Shown: piece after piece, positions 9,907-18,688 of the stretch
Position numbering within the stretch: the stretch's first letter is position 1
How the letters are laid out: each line of letters starts with the position of its first letter
From: Pandoraea bronchicola
GTDB lineage: Bacteria > Pseudomonadota > Gammaproteobacteria > Burkholderiales > Burkholderiaceae
DNA length: 64,000 nt
NCBI RefSeq assembly: GCF_902459805.1
Contig: NZ_CABPST010000005.1
Span: 248,001-312,000, forward strand
Reading direction: 5' to 3'
Notes under the pieces: model-generated
Told to the model about the DNA's origin: nothing
Databases searched by the model: none
Seen by the model: only the letters and a program-made list of their open reading frames with translations
Made by a program: the position numbers and the translations under genes

Positions 9907-9959
9907 GACCCGCATCCCGAGAATCGAACCGCAGTCCGAACTGCCCCAGGAGAAAAACC

Positions 9960-11033
9960 ATGCCTCCCCACAACACCGATGATGTCCGTATTCGTGAACT
10001 CAAGGAACTGACGCCGCCGGCGCATCTGATTCGCGAGTACCCCTGCTCAGAACAGAGCGCGGACCTCATCCATCGCTCGCGCGGCGCCATTCACCGCGTG
10101 CTGCACGGCATGGAAGACCGCCTCGTCGTCATCATCGGCCCGTGCTCGATCCACGACACGAAAGCCGCGCTGGAATACGCCGCGCGCCTGGCAGAACAGC
10201 GCGAGCGCCTGAAAGGCGAACTCGAAATCGTGATGCGCGTGTACTTCGAGAAGCCGCGCACGACGGTGGGCTGGAAGGGTCTGATCAACGACCCGCACAT
10301 GGATAACAGCTTCAAGATCAACGAAGGCCTGCGCCTTGCCCGCGAACTGCTCGCCCAGATCAACGCACTGGGGTTGCCCGCCGGTACGGAGTACCTCGAC
10401 ATGATCAGCCCGCAGTACATCGCAGATCTCGTGTCGTGGGGCGCCATCGGCGCACGCACCACCGAATCGCAGGTGCACCGCGAACTGGCGTCGGGCCTGT
10501 CGTGCCCGGTCGGTTTCAAGAACGGCACGGACGGCAACGTGAAAATCGCCGTCGACGCCATCAAGGCCGCATCGCAGCCTCACCATTTCCTGTCGGTGAC
10601 CAAGGGTGGCCATTCGGCCATCGTGTCGACGTCGGGCAACGAGGACTGCCACCTGATCCTGCGCGGGGGCAAGACGCCGAACTACGACGCCGCCAGCGTG
10701 CAGGCCGCCTGCGACGACATCGCCAAGTCGGGTCTGGCAGCGCGCGTGATGATCGACGCATCGCACGCCAACAGCCAGAAGAAGCACGAGAACCAGATCC
10801 CGGTGTGCGAGGACATCGCGCGCCAGATCGCCGGCGGCGACGACCGTATCATCGGCGTGATGGTCGAGTCGCACCTCGTTGCCGGCCGTCAGGATCACGT
10901 GCCGGGCAAGCCGCTGACCTACGGTCAGAGCATCACCGATGCTTGCATCAACTGGGAAGACAGCCTGAAGGTGCTCGATACCCTGGCCGACGCCGTGCGT
11001 GCGCGCCGTCTGGCTCGCGGCGCAGGCAACTGA
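9960..11033 (+). CDS. aroG: 3-deoxy-7-phosphoheptulonate synthase (class I, AroG/F/H type)
   Basis: The enzyme condenses phosphoenolpyruvate with erythrose 4-phosphate, the first step of the shikimate pathway. It has 357 residues, the usual length for the class I AroFGH family. Recognisable blocks are IIGPCSIHD near residue 60, FEKPRTTVGWKG near 96–107, and SHANSQKKH and HLVAGRQDH towards the C-terminus. AGGAG upstream of the ATG gives a good ribosome site. Feedback sensitivity (Phe, Tyr or Trp type) cannot be read safely, but the Phe/Tyr leader in front argues for control by these amino acids. The gene appears to be transcribed alone. Confidence 0.96.
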   Translation: MPPHNTDDVRIRELKELTPPAHLIREYPCSEQSADLIHRSRGAIHRVLHGMEDRLVVIIGPCSIHDTKAALEYAARLAEQRERLKGELEIVMRVYFEKPRTTVGWKGLINDPHMDNSFKINEGLRLARELLAQINALGLPAGTEYLDMISPQYIADLVSWGAIGARTTESQVHRELASGLSCPVGFKNGTDGNVKIAVDAIKAASQPHHFLSVTKGGHSAIVSTSGNEDCHLILRGGKTPNYDAASVQAACDDIAKSGLAARVMIDASHANSQKKHENQIPVCEDIARQIAGGDDRIIGVMVESHLVAGRQDHVPGKPLTYGQSITDACINWEDSLKVLDTLADAVRARRLARGAGN

Positions 11034-11102
11034 TGTCGAGGGCGGCCGAGCGCCGCCCTGGCGTCAGACGTCGTGACCGTAGCAAGGGCCGCGGCAAAGC
11101 GC

Positions 11103-11666
11103 TTACTGCGCCCCGCCCTCGGCCCGGTCGCGCTGCCACAGCACATCGGTGCCGCCGCCCGCACGGTTCAGCACGCGCGCAAGGACGAACATCAGATCGG
11201 ACAGGCGGTTGATGTACTGACGCGGCGCGGGGGCCACCGTCTCTTCGGCACCGAGCGCCACCATGGCGCGTTCGGCCCGGCGCGATACGGTTCGCACCAC
11301 ATGCGCCAGCGCCGCCGCGCGAGTGCCGCCCGGCAGAATGAATTCCTTCAGACTCGGCAAATCCGCGTTGTAGTGCGCCAGCCAGTCGTCGAGCTTGACC
11401 ACCTGCGCGTCGCCGAGCAACGTGTGACGCGGCATACTCAGTTCCCCGCCGAGATCGAACAGATCATGCTGAATGTCGAGCAGCATGGCGCGCACATCCG
11501 GCGGCAGGTCTTCGCACAGCAACACGCCGATGTGCGAATTGGTCTCGTCGATCTCGCCGATGGCGACGATACGCAGGCTGAACTTGTCGACACGTGCCCC
11601 GTCACCGAGGCCGGTCTTGCCACCGTCACCCGTGCGCGTGACGATCTTGCTCAAACGATTACCCAT
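11103..11666 (-). CDS. Cob(I)alamin adenosyltransferase, PduO type
   Basis: This 187-residue protein begins with the family's ATP-binding signature TRTGDGGKTGLGDG (about residues 10–23) and contains GEIDETNSHIG and the helical segments typical of PduO-type ATP:corrinoid adenosyltransferases, which make adenosylcobalamin. The conserved RRAERAMV block is near residue 132. It is a single minus-strand gene convergent with aroG. The 69 bases between them hold a GGGCGGC/GCCGCCC inverted repeat (11040–11058) without a T-run. No cobalamin riboswitch could be recognised upstream. Confidence 0.93.
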   Translation of the reverse strand: MGNRLSKIVTRTGDGGKTGLGDGARVDKFSLRIVAIGEIDETNSHIGVLLCEDLPPDVRAMLLDIQHDLFDLGGELSMPRHTLLGDAQVVKLDDWLAHYNADLPSLKEFILPGGTRAAALAHVVRTVSRRAERAMVALGAEETVAPAPRQYINRLSDLMFVLARVLNRAGGGTDVLWQRDRAEGGAQ

Positions 11667-12010
11667 CTTCTGACACCTACCCCTTACGGCATATCTTGCC
11701 CGCCAGCGCCCAAGTTCGGCCGCCGGACGACCTGCCTGCTTTGATTGAAATTGACCGCCTCTGCCCTCGATGCCTATTTTTCAGGCAATTCCGATGGCAC
11801 GCCTTGGCGGCAAGTCCGTATGATATGACGCAAAAGGTGGGGAAAAACGCCGTCACGGCGTAAAATCCCCGCTCATGAGGTGTCAGGGTGCGTGCCCGCC
11901 GTACCATTGCGCGTCCGGACTTGCCGGCCCGTGCCCAAGACCCCACACCCAATATGGAGCCTGCCATCGCCTGCTGGCGCTGGCCGCCCGGAGACCCGAA
12001 GGAGAAAGCC
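11667..12010. other. Intergenic region between the adenosyltransferase and the FAD-linked oxidase
   Basis: These 344 bases separate two divergent genes and must hold both promoters, but no convincing −35/−10 pair stands out. A short CGCCGT/ACGGCG hairpin lies near 11849–11861. The plus-strand frame is open from 11888, but the only good ribosome site (AAGGAG at 11999) serves the GTG at 12011, so I treat the sequence upstream of that codon as untranslated. Confidence 0.5.
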
Positions 12011-13432
12011 GTGAATCACCCCCACCTGCCGTTCGCCGCCAAGCGTCCGTTTCCGGACGCCCTGCTCGCCGACTTGCAAGCCCTTCTGGGCGAGCGCGTG
12101 AGCACCAAGGAGGCGCTACGCGAGCATCACGGCCGAGACGAGTCTCCGTTTGACCCCATGCTGCCCGACGCCGTCGCCTTCGCGCACAGCACCGATGAAG
12201 TCTCGCAGATCGTCAAGCTGTGTGCCAAATACGACGTTCCCATCATTCCGTATGGCGCAGGCTCGTCGCTCGAAGGTCATCTGCTTGCCGTCGAGGGCGG
12301 TCTGTCGCTCGATCTGTCGGAAATGAATCAGGTGGTCTCGATCAATGCAGAAGACCTGACGGTCACCACGCAGCCCGGCATCTCCCGCAAGGCGCTCAAC
12401 GAAGCACTGCGCGACACCGGTCTGTTCTTCCCGATCGACCCGGGCGCCGATGCCAGTATTGGCGGCATGTGCGCCACGCGCGCCTCGGGCACCAATGCCG
12501 TGCGCTACGGCACGATGCGCGAGAACGTGCTCGCCCTGACCGTCGTGCTGGCAGACGGACGCGTGATCCACACTGGCACGCGCGCACGCAAATCCTCGGC
12601 CGGCTACGACCTCACGCGCCTGTTCGTCGGCAGCGAAGGCACGCTGGGCATCATCACCGAAGCGACGGTGCGTCTGTATCCGCAGCCGGAAGCCGTATCG
12701 GCCGCGATCTGCTCGTTCCCCAGCATGACGGATGCCGTGAACTGCGTCATCCAGACGATTCAGTTGGGCGTGCCTGTGGCCCGCGTCGAGTTCGTCGATG
12801 CGCTGGCCGTGCGCGCCATCAACAAGCACTCGAAGATGGAACTGCCCGAGACGCAAACGCTGTTCTTCGAATTCCACGGCAGCGATGCCGGTGTGAAGGA
12901 GCAGGCCGAGACCGTCGAGGAACTGGCCAAGGAAAACGGTGGCACCGGGTTCGAATGGGCCACGCGCACCGAAGACCGCAACCGTCTGTGGGGCGCACGC
13001 CATAGCGCGTACTTTGCGATGCTCCAGCTCAAGCCGGGCTGCCGCGCGGTGACCACGGACGTCTGCGTGCCGATCTCGCGTCTGGCCGAGTGCGTCGGCG
13101 AGACCGAAGACGATCTGCGGGCGTCGAGCCTGCCGTGCCCGATCGTAGGTCACGTGGGCGACGGCAATTTCCACGTGGCGATCCTGATCGATCCGGACAA
13201 GCCCGAAGAGATCGAAGAGGCCGAACAGCTCAACCAGCGCATCGTCGAGCGTGCGATCCGCATGGGGGGCACCTGTACTGGCGAACACGGGATAGGCCTG
13301 CACAAGATGGGCTTCCTCGTGACCGAGCATGGGGAAGACGCCATCGATGTCATGCGTGCGATCAAGACCTCACTCGATCCGCACAACCTGCTCAATCCGG
13401 GCAAGATTTTCCGGTTGCGCTCGGCCGGCTGA
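12011..13432 (+). CDS. FAD-binding oxidase, D-lactate dehydrogenase (cytochrome) type
   Basis: The protein has 473 residues with an N-terminal PCMH-type FAD-binding domain (PYGAGSSLEGH near residue 80, TRASGTNAVRYGTM near 155, GSEGTLGIITEAT near 208) and a C-terminal FAD-oxidase domain with GHVGDGNFH and GTCTGEHGIGLHKMG. This is the profile of bacterial D-2-hydroxyacid dehydrogenases acting on D-lactate or related acids and feeding electrons to the quinone pool. The start is the GTG with AAGGAG six bases upstream. It is the first gene of a tight operon with glcD, seven bases upstream of it, suggesting a shared 2-hydroxyacid pathway. Confidence 0.9.
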   Translation: MNHPHLPFAAKRPFPDALLADLQALLGERVSTKEALREHHGRDESPFDPMLPDAVAFAHSTDEVSQIVKLCAKYDVPIIPYGAGSSLEGHLLAVEGGLSLDLSEMNQVVSINAEDLTVTTQPGISRKALNEALRDTGLFFPIDPGADASIGGMCATRASGTNAVRYGTMRENVLALTVVLADGRVIHTGTRARKSSAGYDLTRLFVGSEGTLGIITEATVRLYPQPEAVSAAICSFPSMTDAVNCVIQTIQLGVPVARVEFVDALAVRAINKHSKMELPETQTLFFEFHGSDAGVKEQAETVEELAKENGGTGFEWATRTEDRNRLWGARHSAYFAMLQLKPGCRAVTTDVCVPISRLAECVGETEDDLRASSLPCPIVGHVGDGNFHVAILIDPDKPEEIEEAEQLNQRIVERAIRMGGTCTGEHGIGLHKMGFLVTEHGEDAIDVMRAIKTSLDPHNLLNPGKIFRLRSAG

Positions 13433-13439
13433 GCGCCGC

Positions 13440-14968
13440 ATGAACGCGCCCACCGCCCCGCAAGGTCAGTCCGGCCCGCTCCAGGCGGGTGCCGCGCCCG
13501 ATGACGCCGGCGCGCTCGAAGCGCGTCAGCGTCAGTTGCTCGACGCGCTCACCCAGATCGTGCCGCCGCATTGCATTTTGCATCGCCGCGAAGACACCAC
13601 GCCTTACGAGTGCGATGGTCTCGCCGCGTATCGCCGCGTGCCGTTGTGCTGCCGGAGTCGGAATCTCAGGTCCAGCGCATTCTGCAGGCCTGCCATCAGT
13701 TGGGCATTCCGGTGGTGCCGCGCGGTGCAGGCACGAGTCTGTCCGGCGGCGCAATGCCGATCTCCGACGGGCTGGTGCTCTCGCTCGCCAAGTTCAAGAA
13801 GATCGTCGAGATCGATCCTTACGCACGCACGGCGACCGTGCAACCGGGCGTTCGCAATCTGGCGATCTCGGAAGCCGCAGCGCCTTACGGCCTGTATTAC
13901 GCGCCGGACCCGTCATCGCAGATCGCCTGCACCATCGGCGGCAATGTGGCGGAGAATTCCGGCGGTGTGCACTGCCTGAAGTACGGGTTGACGGTGCATA
14001 ACGTGCTGCGCGTGCGCGCCATCACGATGTCGGGGGAAGCCATCGAATTCGGCTCGCTCGGTCCCGATGCGCCCGGACTCGATTTGCTGTCGGTCTTCAT
14101 CGGCAGCGAGGGAATGTTCGGCGTGGTGACGGAAATCACCGTCAAGCTGGTGCCCAAGGCGCAAACCGCACAGGTCATCATGGCGAGCTTCGACGACGTG
14201 GAGACCGGCGGCAACGCCGTGGCAGCGATCATCGCGGCCGGCATCATCCCCGCCGGTCTGGAAATGATGGACAAACCGGCCACGCAAGCCGTCGAGGAAT
14301 TCGTTCACGCCGGCTACGACCTCGACGCAGCGGCGATCCTGCTGTGCGAGTCGGATGGCACCCCGGAAGAAGTCGCCGAGGAGGTCATGCGCATCTCTCA
14401 TGTGCTGCGCACCTCAGGCGCGACACGGTTGCAGATCTCCCGTAGTGAAGAAGAGCGCCTGCGCTTCTGGTCGGGACGCAAGAATGCGTTCCCCGCTGCC
14501 GGACGCATTTCGCCCGACTATTACTGCATGGATGGTACGATTCCTCGCCGGGCGATTGGGACGTTACTCAAACGCATCGAAGGTCTGGAACAACAATACG
14601 GATTGCGCTGTATTAACGTCTTTCACGCGGGAGACGGCAACATGCATCCGCTCATTCTTTTCAACGGCAACGACCTCGACGAATGGCATCGCGCCGAAGC
14701 GTTCGGTTGCGACATTCTCGAAGCGTGCGTCGAACTGGGCGGCACGATCACGGGCGAACACGGGGTGGGCATCGAAAAGATCAACTCGATGTGCGTGCAG
14801 TTCTCGGCGGAAGAGCGCGACGCCTTCTTCGGCGTAAAGCGCGCATTCGATCCGGTCGGACTGCTCAATCCGGACAAGGGCATTCCCATGCGCGCCCGCT
14901 GCGCCGAATACGGCAAGCTGCACGTGCGCGGCGGCCTGCTGCCGCATCCCGACCTGCCGAGGTTCTGA
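13440..14968 (+). pseudogene. glcD: Glycolate oxidase subunit GlcD, frameshifted
   Basis: GlcD is the FAD-binding catalytic subunit of glycolate oxidase. The start (MNAPTAPQGQ) and the first 67 codons lie in one frame, reading TPYECDGLAAYRRVP; from 13640 onward the family match continues in another frame, AVVLPESESQVQ and so on to the normal C-terminus at 14968. In intact family members one residue links YRxxP to xVVLP, so the junction GTGCCGTTGTG is seven bases short. A 7-base deletion between GCCG repeats restores both frames. Everything else is well conserved (RGAGTSLSGGA, CTIGGNVAENSGG, HAGDGNMHPL, GEHGVGIEK). Either a genuine recent null allele or a sequencing error; an internal start at 13571 would yield a 465-residue form lacking the N-terminus. 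Confidence 0.85.
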
Positions 14969-14969
14969 T

Positions 14970-15839
14970 ATGCGCCCGCTGTCAGACTGGATGCCGCACG
15001 ATTGGCGGCAGCGGCTCTACATCATCATCTTCGAGGCAGATACGCGTGAAGGGCGTCTGTTCGACATCGCGCTGCTCATCGCCATCGTGCTGTCGGTGCT
15101 CACGGTGGTCGTCTCGAGCGTGCCCGCCGTGCAGGCCACGGCGTCGCTGCCGATGGCGATCCTCGAGTGGTTCTTCACGCTGCTCTTTACGGCCGAGTAC
15201 GTCGCGCGGCTACTCAGTGCGCATCGGCCGCTACGGTACGCGCTGTCGTTCTACGGCATCATCGATCTGCTCGCCATTTTGCCGACCTATCTCGCGATTC
15301 TCGTGCCCGAACTGCATGGGCTGATCGACGTGCGTCTGCTGCGTCTGATGCGTGCGTTCCGGATTCTCAAGCTCACGGCGTATGTGAACGAAGCCGGGGT
15401 GCTCAGCATTGCGCTCTACAACGCGCGCCGCAAGATCCTCGTGTTTCTCGGGTTCATCTCGATCATCGTGGTGATCTTCGGCACTCTCATGCACATCATC
15501 GAGGGGCCGGAACATGGCTTCACGAGCATTCCGGTGGGCATCTATTGGGCCATCGTCACGCTCACCACCACCGGCTATGGCGACGTGGTGCCCGTCACCG
15601 GACTGGGCAAGGCGATTACCGGCTTCGTGATGCTGCTAGGCTACAGCGTGATTGCCATTCCGACCGGCATCATGGGAGCGGAAATCCATTCGGCCATGCG
15701 CAAGCAAGCCGTCACCACGCGCACCTGCCGGCAATGCCATACCGAAGGGCACGATCCCGATGCGACCTACTGCAAACACTGCGGCAGTGAGCTGGGCCCC
15801 TATCAATCCGACATGCCACCGCCGCCTGAACCGAGCTGA
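14970..15839 (+). CDS. Voltage-gated type potassium channel with C-terminal zinc ribbon
   Basis: This 289-residue ion transport protein has six predicted membrane segments: S1–S4 in residues 25–150 with an arginine-bearing S4-like segment (VRLLRLMRAFRILKL), then S5, pore and S6. The selectivity filter TTTGYGDVVPVT (near residues 196–207) is potassium-type. After S6 there is a short tail with paired cysteines, CRQC and CKHC, forming a likely zinc ribbon. The gene starts one base after the glcD stop and its TGA overlaps the ATG of glcE, so it is translated as part of the oxidase operon, an unusual place for a channel. Confidence 0.9.
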   Translation: MRPLSDWMPHDWRQRLYIIIFEADTREGRLFDIALLIAIVLSVLTVVVSSVPAVQATASLPMAILEWFFTLLFTAEYVARLLSAHRPLRYALSFYGIIDLLAILPTYLAILVPELHGLIDVRLLRLMRAFRILKLTAYVNEAGVLSIALYNARRKILVFLGFISIIVVIFGTLMHIIEGPEHGFTSIPVGIYWAIVTLTTTGYGDVVPVTGLGKAITGFVMLLGYSVIAIPTGIMGAEIHSAMRKQAVTTRTCRQCHTEGHDPDATYCKHCGSELGPYQSDMPPPPEPS

Positions 15840-16921
15840 TGACCGACACGAACGACACTCTCGAGACCTTCCGCGCCGTCATCGAGCACGCCACGGCACG
15901 CCGCGCGCCGCTTCAGCTTCGTGGCGGCGGCACCAAAGCCTGGTACGGCCAGCAACGTGTGGGCGACGTGCTCGACACGCGCGCTTATCGGGGCATCGTG
16001 GCCTACGACCCGGCAGAACTGGTCATCACGGCTCGCTGCGGCACGCCGCTGGCCGACATTGAAACGGCGCTCGCCGAACACAATCAGTTGCTGCCGTTCG
16101 AGCCGCCCTACTTCGGGCCGGGCGCGACGATTGGCGGCGCGGTGGCCGCCGGGCTCGCCGGGCCCCGCCGCAGCGCGGTCGGTGCCGTGCGCGACTTCGT
16201 CCTTGGCGCGAAGCTGATGGACGGGCGCGGTCATGTGCTGAACTTCGGCGGTCAGGTGATGAAGAACGTCGCGGGTTACGACGTCTCGCGCATGCTCGCC
16301 GGCTCGCTCGGCACGCTGGGTCTGGTCCTCGAAGTGTCGCTCAAAGTGTTGCCGCAACCCTTTGCCGAACTGACGCTGCAATTCGAAATGAATGCCGTCG
16401 ATGCCGTGCGCAAGCTCAACGAATGGGGCGGGCAGCCGCTGCCGATCACCGGCAGTGCATGGCGCAACGACTTGCTGGTGATTCGTCTGGCGGGGGCTTC
16501 GGCCGCCATCAAGGCCGCGCGCGTGAAGATGGGCGGCGAATTGGTCGATGCCATTCACGCGGCCAAATTCTGGCACGCGATCCGTGAGCAGACGGACAAC
16601 TTCTTCGCCGATGCCGGGCCGGGGCAGGCGTTGTGGCGTCTGGCCGTGCCCTCGACCGCCGAACCGCACCGCCTGCCGGGCAAACAGCTCATCGAGTGGG
16701 GCGGTGCCCAGCGATGGTGGATTACCGACGCCGACGCACAGATCGTACGTTCTGCGGCGCGGCAGGACGGCGGACACGCCACGCTGTTCCGCTACGGCGA
16801 ACCCGGCGTTGGGGTCTTCACCCCTTTGCCCGCACCGCTCATGCGCATCCACCGCAATCTGAAGTCGGTGTTCGACCCAGCGGGCATCTTCAATCCGGGA
16901 CGGATGTATCCGGAGTTCTGA
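15839..16921 (+). CDS. glcE: Glycolate oxidase FAD-binding subunit GlcE
   Basis: GlcE is the second FAD-domain subunit of glycolate oxidase (GlcDEF), which oxidises glycolate to glyoxylate at the membrane. The 360 residues contain the FAD-binding blocks LRGGGTK (near residue 25), FGPGATIGGAVAAGLAGPRR (near 90) and GSLGTLGLVLEVSLKVLP (near 155), and the C-terminal MRIHRNLKSVFDPAGIFNPG. Its ATG overlaps the stop of the potassium channel. The iron–sulphur subunit gene glcF, which normally follows glcE, is missing; the next gene is on the other strand 43 bases away. Confidence 0.92.
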   Translation: MTDTNDTLETFRAVIEHATARRAPLQLRGGGTKAWYGQQRVGDVLDTRAYRGIVAYDPAELVITARCGTPLADIETALAEHNQLLPFEPPYFGPGATIGGAVAAGLAGPRRSAVGAVRDFVLGAKLMDGRGHVLNFGGQVMKNVAGYDVSRMLAGSLGTLGLVLEVSLKVLPQPFAELTLQFEMNAVDAVRKLNEWGGQPLPITGSAWRNDLLVIRLAGASAAIKAARVKMGGELVDAIHAAKFWHAIREQTDNFFADAGPGQALWRLAVPSTAEPHRLPGKQLIEWGGAQRWWITDADAQIVRSAARQDGGHATLFRYGEPGVGVFTPLPAPLMRIHRNLKSVFDPAGIFNPGRMYPEF

Positions 16922-16964
16922 GCGCGGTGTAAAGCGAAGCGACGGCTCCTGCGGCCCCGGCCGC

Positions 16965-18530
16965 TCAGGAACGCATGTCCAGCAGACGCGAGACTTCCGT
17001 CGCCAGCGTGCGCACCGCTTTCTCGACCTCACGGGTGAACGGCTGGCCACCGTTGATGCGCAGAAAGTGGTCGTACCGTGACGAGTTCGAGAAAAGACTG
17101 CCCGGTGCAACGCGAATTCCCTTCGCAAGCGCCGCGTCGAACAGTCGCTCCGAGCTGACGCCGCCTGGCATTTCCACCCACAGACTCAGTCCGCCTGCAG
17201 GCAACGTCAGGCGGGTGCCCGCCGGAAAATGCGTGGCAATCGCTTCGGCCATCGCGGCGCGATGCTCGCGCAACTGCGTGCGCAAGTGCCGCAGGTGACG
17301 GTCGTAGCGGGGAGAATCCATGAACTCGCCCATTGCGATCTGTGCGAGCGCTTCGTTCGGGCGCGTCTGCGCGTACTTCAGCATCTCCACTCGCCACTGC
17401 CACTTGCCGCCCGCGATCCAGCCAAGCCGCATGCCCGGCGCCAGCGTCTTGTGCAGCGACGCGCAATGAATCACGTTGCCCGTGGTGTCCCACGAGCGGA
17501 TGGACGCGGGAATATTGCCGTCGTCGCCCAGCGCCGAGTAGGTGTCGTCTTCAATGATCGCGATGTCGCGCGACTCCGCCCACTTCACGAGCTGTGCCTT
17601 GTGCGAATCCGGCATCACCGACCCGAGTGGATTCTGGAAATGCGGCACGACGATGACGGCTTTGATGTTGTCGTAGGTCTCGCTCGCCAGTTGGAGGGCT
17701 TCGAGTGAGATGCCCGTCTGCGGACTCGTCGGAATTTCGAGCGCCCGCATGCCCATACTCTCCAGCGTTTGCAGCAGCGCGTAGTACGTCGGCGACTCAA
17801 CGGCCACCACGTCGCCCGCTGACGCGACCGCACGCAACGCGAGATTGATCGCCTCGATACAGCCGTGCGTGACGACAATCTCCTCGGGGTTGATGTTCAT
17901 GCGCGCCTCTAGCGCCCGCCGGGCGATCGCAGAGCGGAAGCGCGCTTCCCCGCCGCCGGGCGGCGGCGTGCCGTAAAGCAGCGGATTGTCGCGCAACGCC
18001 CGCACAGTGGCCTGCCGCAGTTCGTTGACCGGGTAGAGCGACGGGGAACCGTGGGCGACCGCGAGATTGATTTTGACGTCCGCCTGGAGCCCTCTTGCGA
18101 GGATCGACGACACACGCTGGTTGATGCCCACGTATTGCATCAGGTCGGGCACCCACGGACGCGGCTCGGCCACCGGCACGAGGCTCGCCCGCGCAGGCGT
18201 GCGCACGAAGTAGCCCGAACGCGGACGCGCCTCCAGGACACCCTGCGCCTCCAGGTGGCGACACGTCTGCAAGGCCGTCGACAGACTGACCTGATGCCGC
18301 TCCATCAACGTGCGCACGCTCGGCATGCGATCGCCCGGCGCAAGCGTGCCCGCCTCGATGGCATGACGGTAGTGATCGGCAAGCTGACGATACAACGGCG
18401 TGCGATCCTCCGAAGCCGTCTGCGTTGCAGCGGCTGCGGAAGATGCCTTCGGGGTGTCCGCAATGAGCAGCGTGCTGTCCGGGGCGGTGAGAGTCGGGGT
18501 GACGGCGTCCATGCGCAGATGATCGGGCAT
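16965..18530 (-). CDS. MocR-type regulator: GntR winged helix fused to a PLP aminotransferase-like domain
   Basis: The 521-residue protein has an N-terminal GntR winged helix (about residues 45–115, PLYRQLADHY ... GDRMPSVRTLMERH) and a fold-type I aminotransferase-like domain (about 150–515). The PLP lysine is Lys361 in SLHKTLAPGMRLGW, and RINGG is seen near the end. MocR proteins generally use PLP or an amine as effector and control a neighbouring divergent gene. Here the divergent neighbour encodes a DUF2917 protein, and repeated TAACAGA motifs lie between the two. An in-frame ATG six codons in is an alternative start. Confidence 0.93.
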   Translation of the reverse strand: MPDHLRMDAVTPTLTAPDSTLLIADTPKASSAAAATQTASEDRTPLYRQLADHYRHAIEAGTLAPGDRMPSVRTLMERHQVSLSTALQTCRHLEAQGVLEARPRSGYFVRTPARASLVPVAEPRPWVPDLMQYVGINQRVSSILARGLQADVKINLAVAHGSPSLYPVNELRQATVRALRDNPLLYGTPPPGGGEARFRSAIARRALEARMNINPEEIVVTHGCIEAINLALRAVASAGDVVAVESPTYYALLQTLESMGMRALEIPTSPQTGISLEALQLASETYDNIKAVIVVPHFQNPLGSVMPDSHKAQLVKWAESRDIAIIEDDTYSALGDDGNIPASIRSWDTTGNVIHCASLHKTLAPGMRLGWIAGGKWQWRVEMLKYAQTRPNEALAQIAMGEFMDSPRYDRHLRHLRTQLREHRAAMAEAIATHFPAGTRLTLPAGGLSLWVEMPGGVSSERLFDAALAKGIRVAPGSLFSNSSRYDHFLRINGGQPFTREVEKAVRTLATEVSRLLDMRS

Positions 18531-18542
18531 TGCACGCGACCA

Positions 18543-18602
18543 TAACAGATACAGATTCGTTGAATCGGCATCGTAACAGATTGCCGCAAGCCGCTCTGTT
18601 AC
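18543..18602. promoter_or_regulatory. Probable MocR operator: direct and inverted TAACAGA repeats
   Basis: TAACAGAT occurs at 18543–18550 and again at 18574–18581, a 31-base period (three helical turns). GTAACAGA (18573–18580) and TCTGTTAC (18595–18602) form a perfect 8-base inverted repeat with 14 bases between. Direct plus inverted half-sites spaced by helical turns are known for MocR regulators such as PdxR and GabR. The block begins immediately in front of the regulator start, consistent with autoregulation. Confidence 0.6.
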
Positions 18603-18688
18603 GGGCGAAACAGGGCATCTGTGTGCCTACCGGGAGTGTCTGGCGGCCGATACGCTGTACTCACCTGTTCAACGCCCCGGAGCCCGTC

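Noticed and set aside
9775-9959. Riboswitch rather than peptide attenuator upstream of aroG
   Set aside because: The only ordered RNA elements are the two alternative stems, and the six Phe/Tyr codons explain them better than any ligand-binding fold I could recognise.
11040-11058. Terminator after aroG
   Set aside because: The GGGCGGC/GCCGCCC hairpin has no T-run on either strand, so it was not listed as a terminator.
11888-12010. Longer N-terminus of the FAD-linked oxidase
   Set aside because: The added residues are not family-like and lack a ribosome site, whereas the GTG at 12011 has AAGGAG at ideal distance.
13571-14968. Native start of glcD at the internal ATG
   Set aside because: The first residues in that frame do not match GlcD, no ribosome site precedes it, and the true N-terminus is readable in the other frame from 13440. 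A restart product cannot be excluded but is not the ancestral gene.
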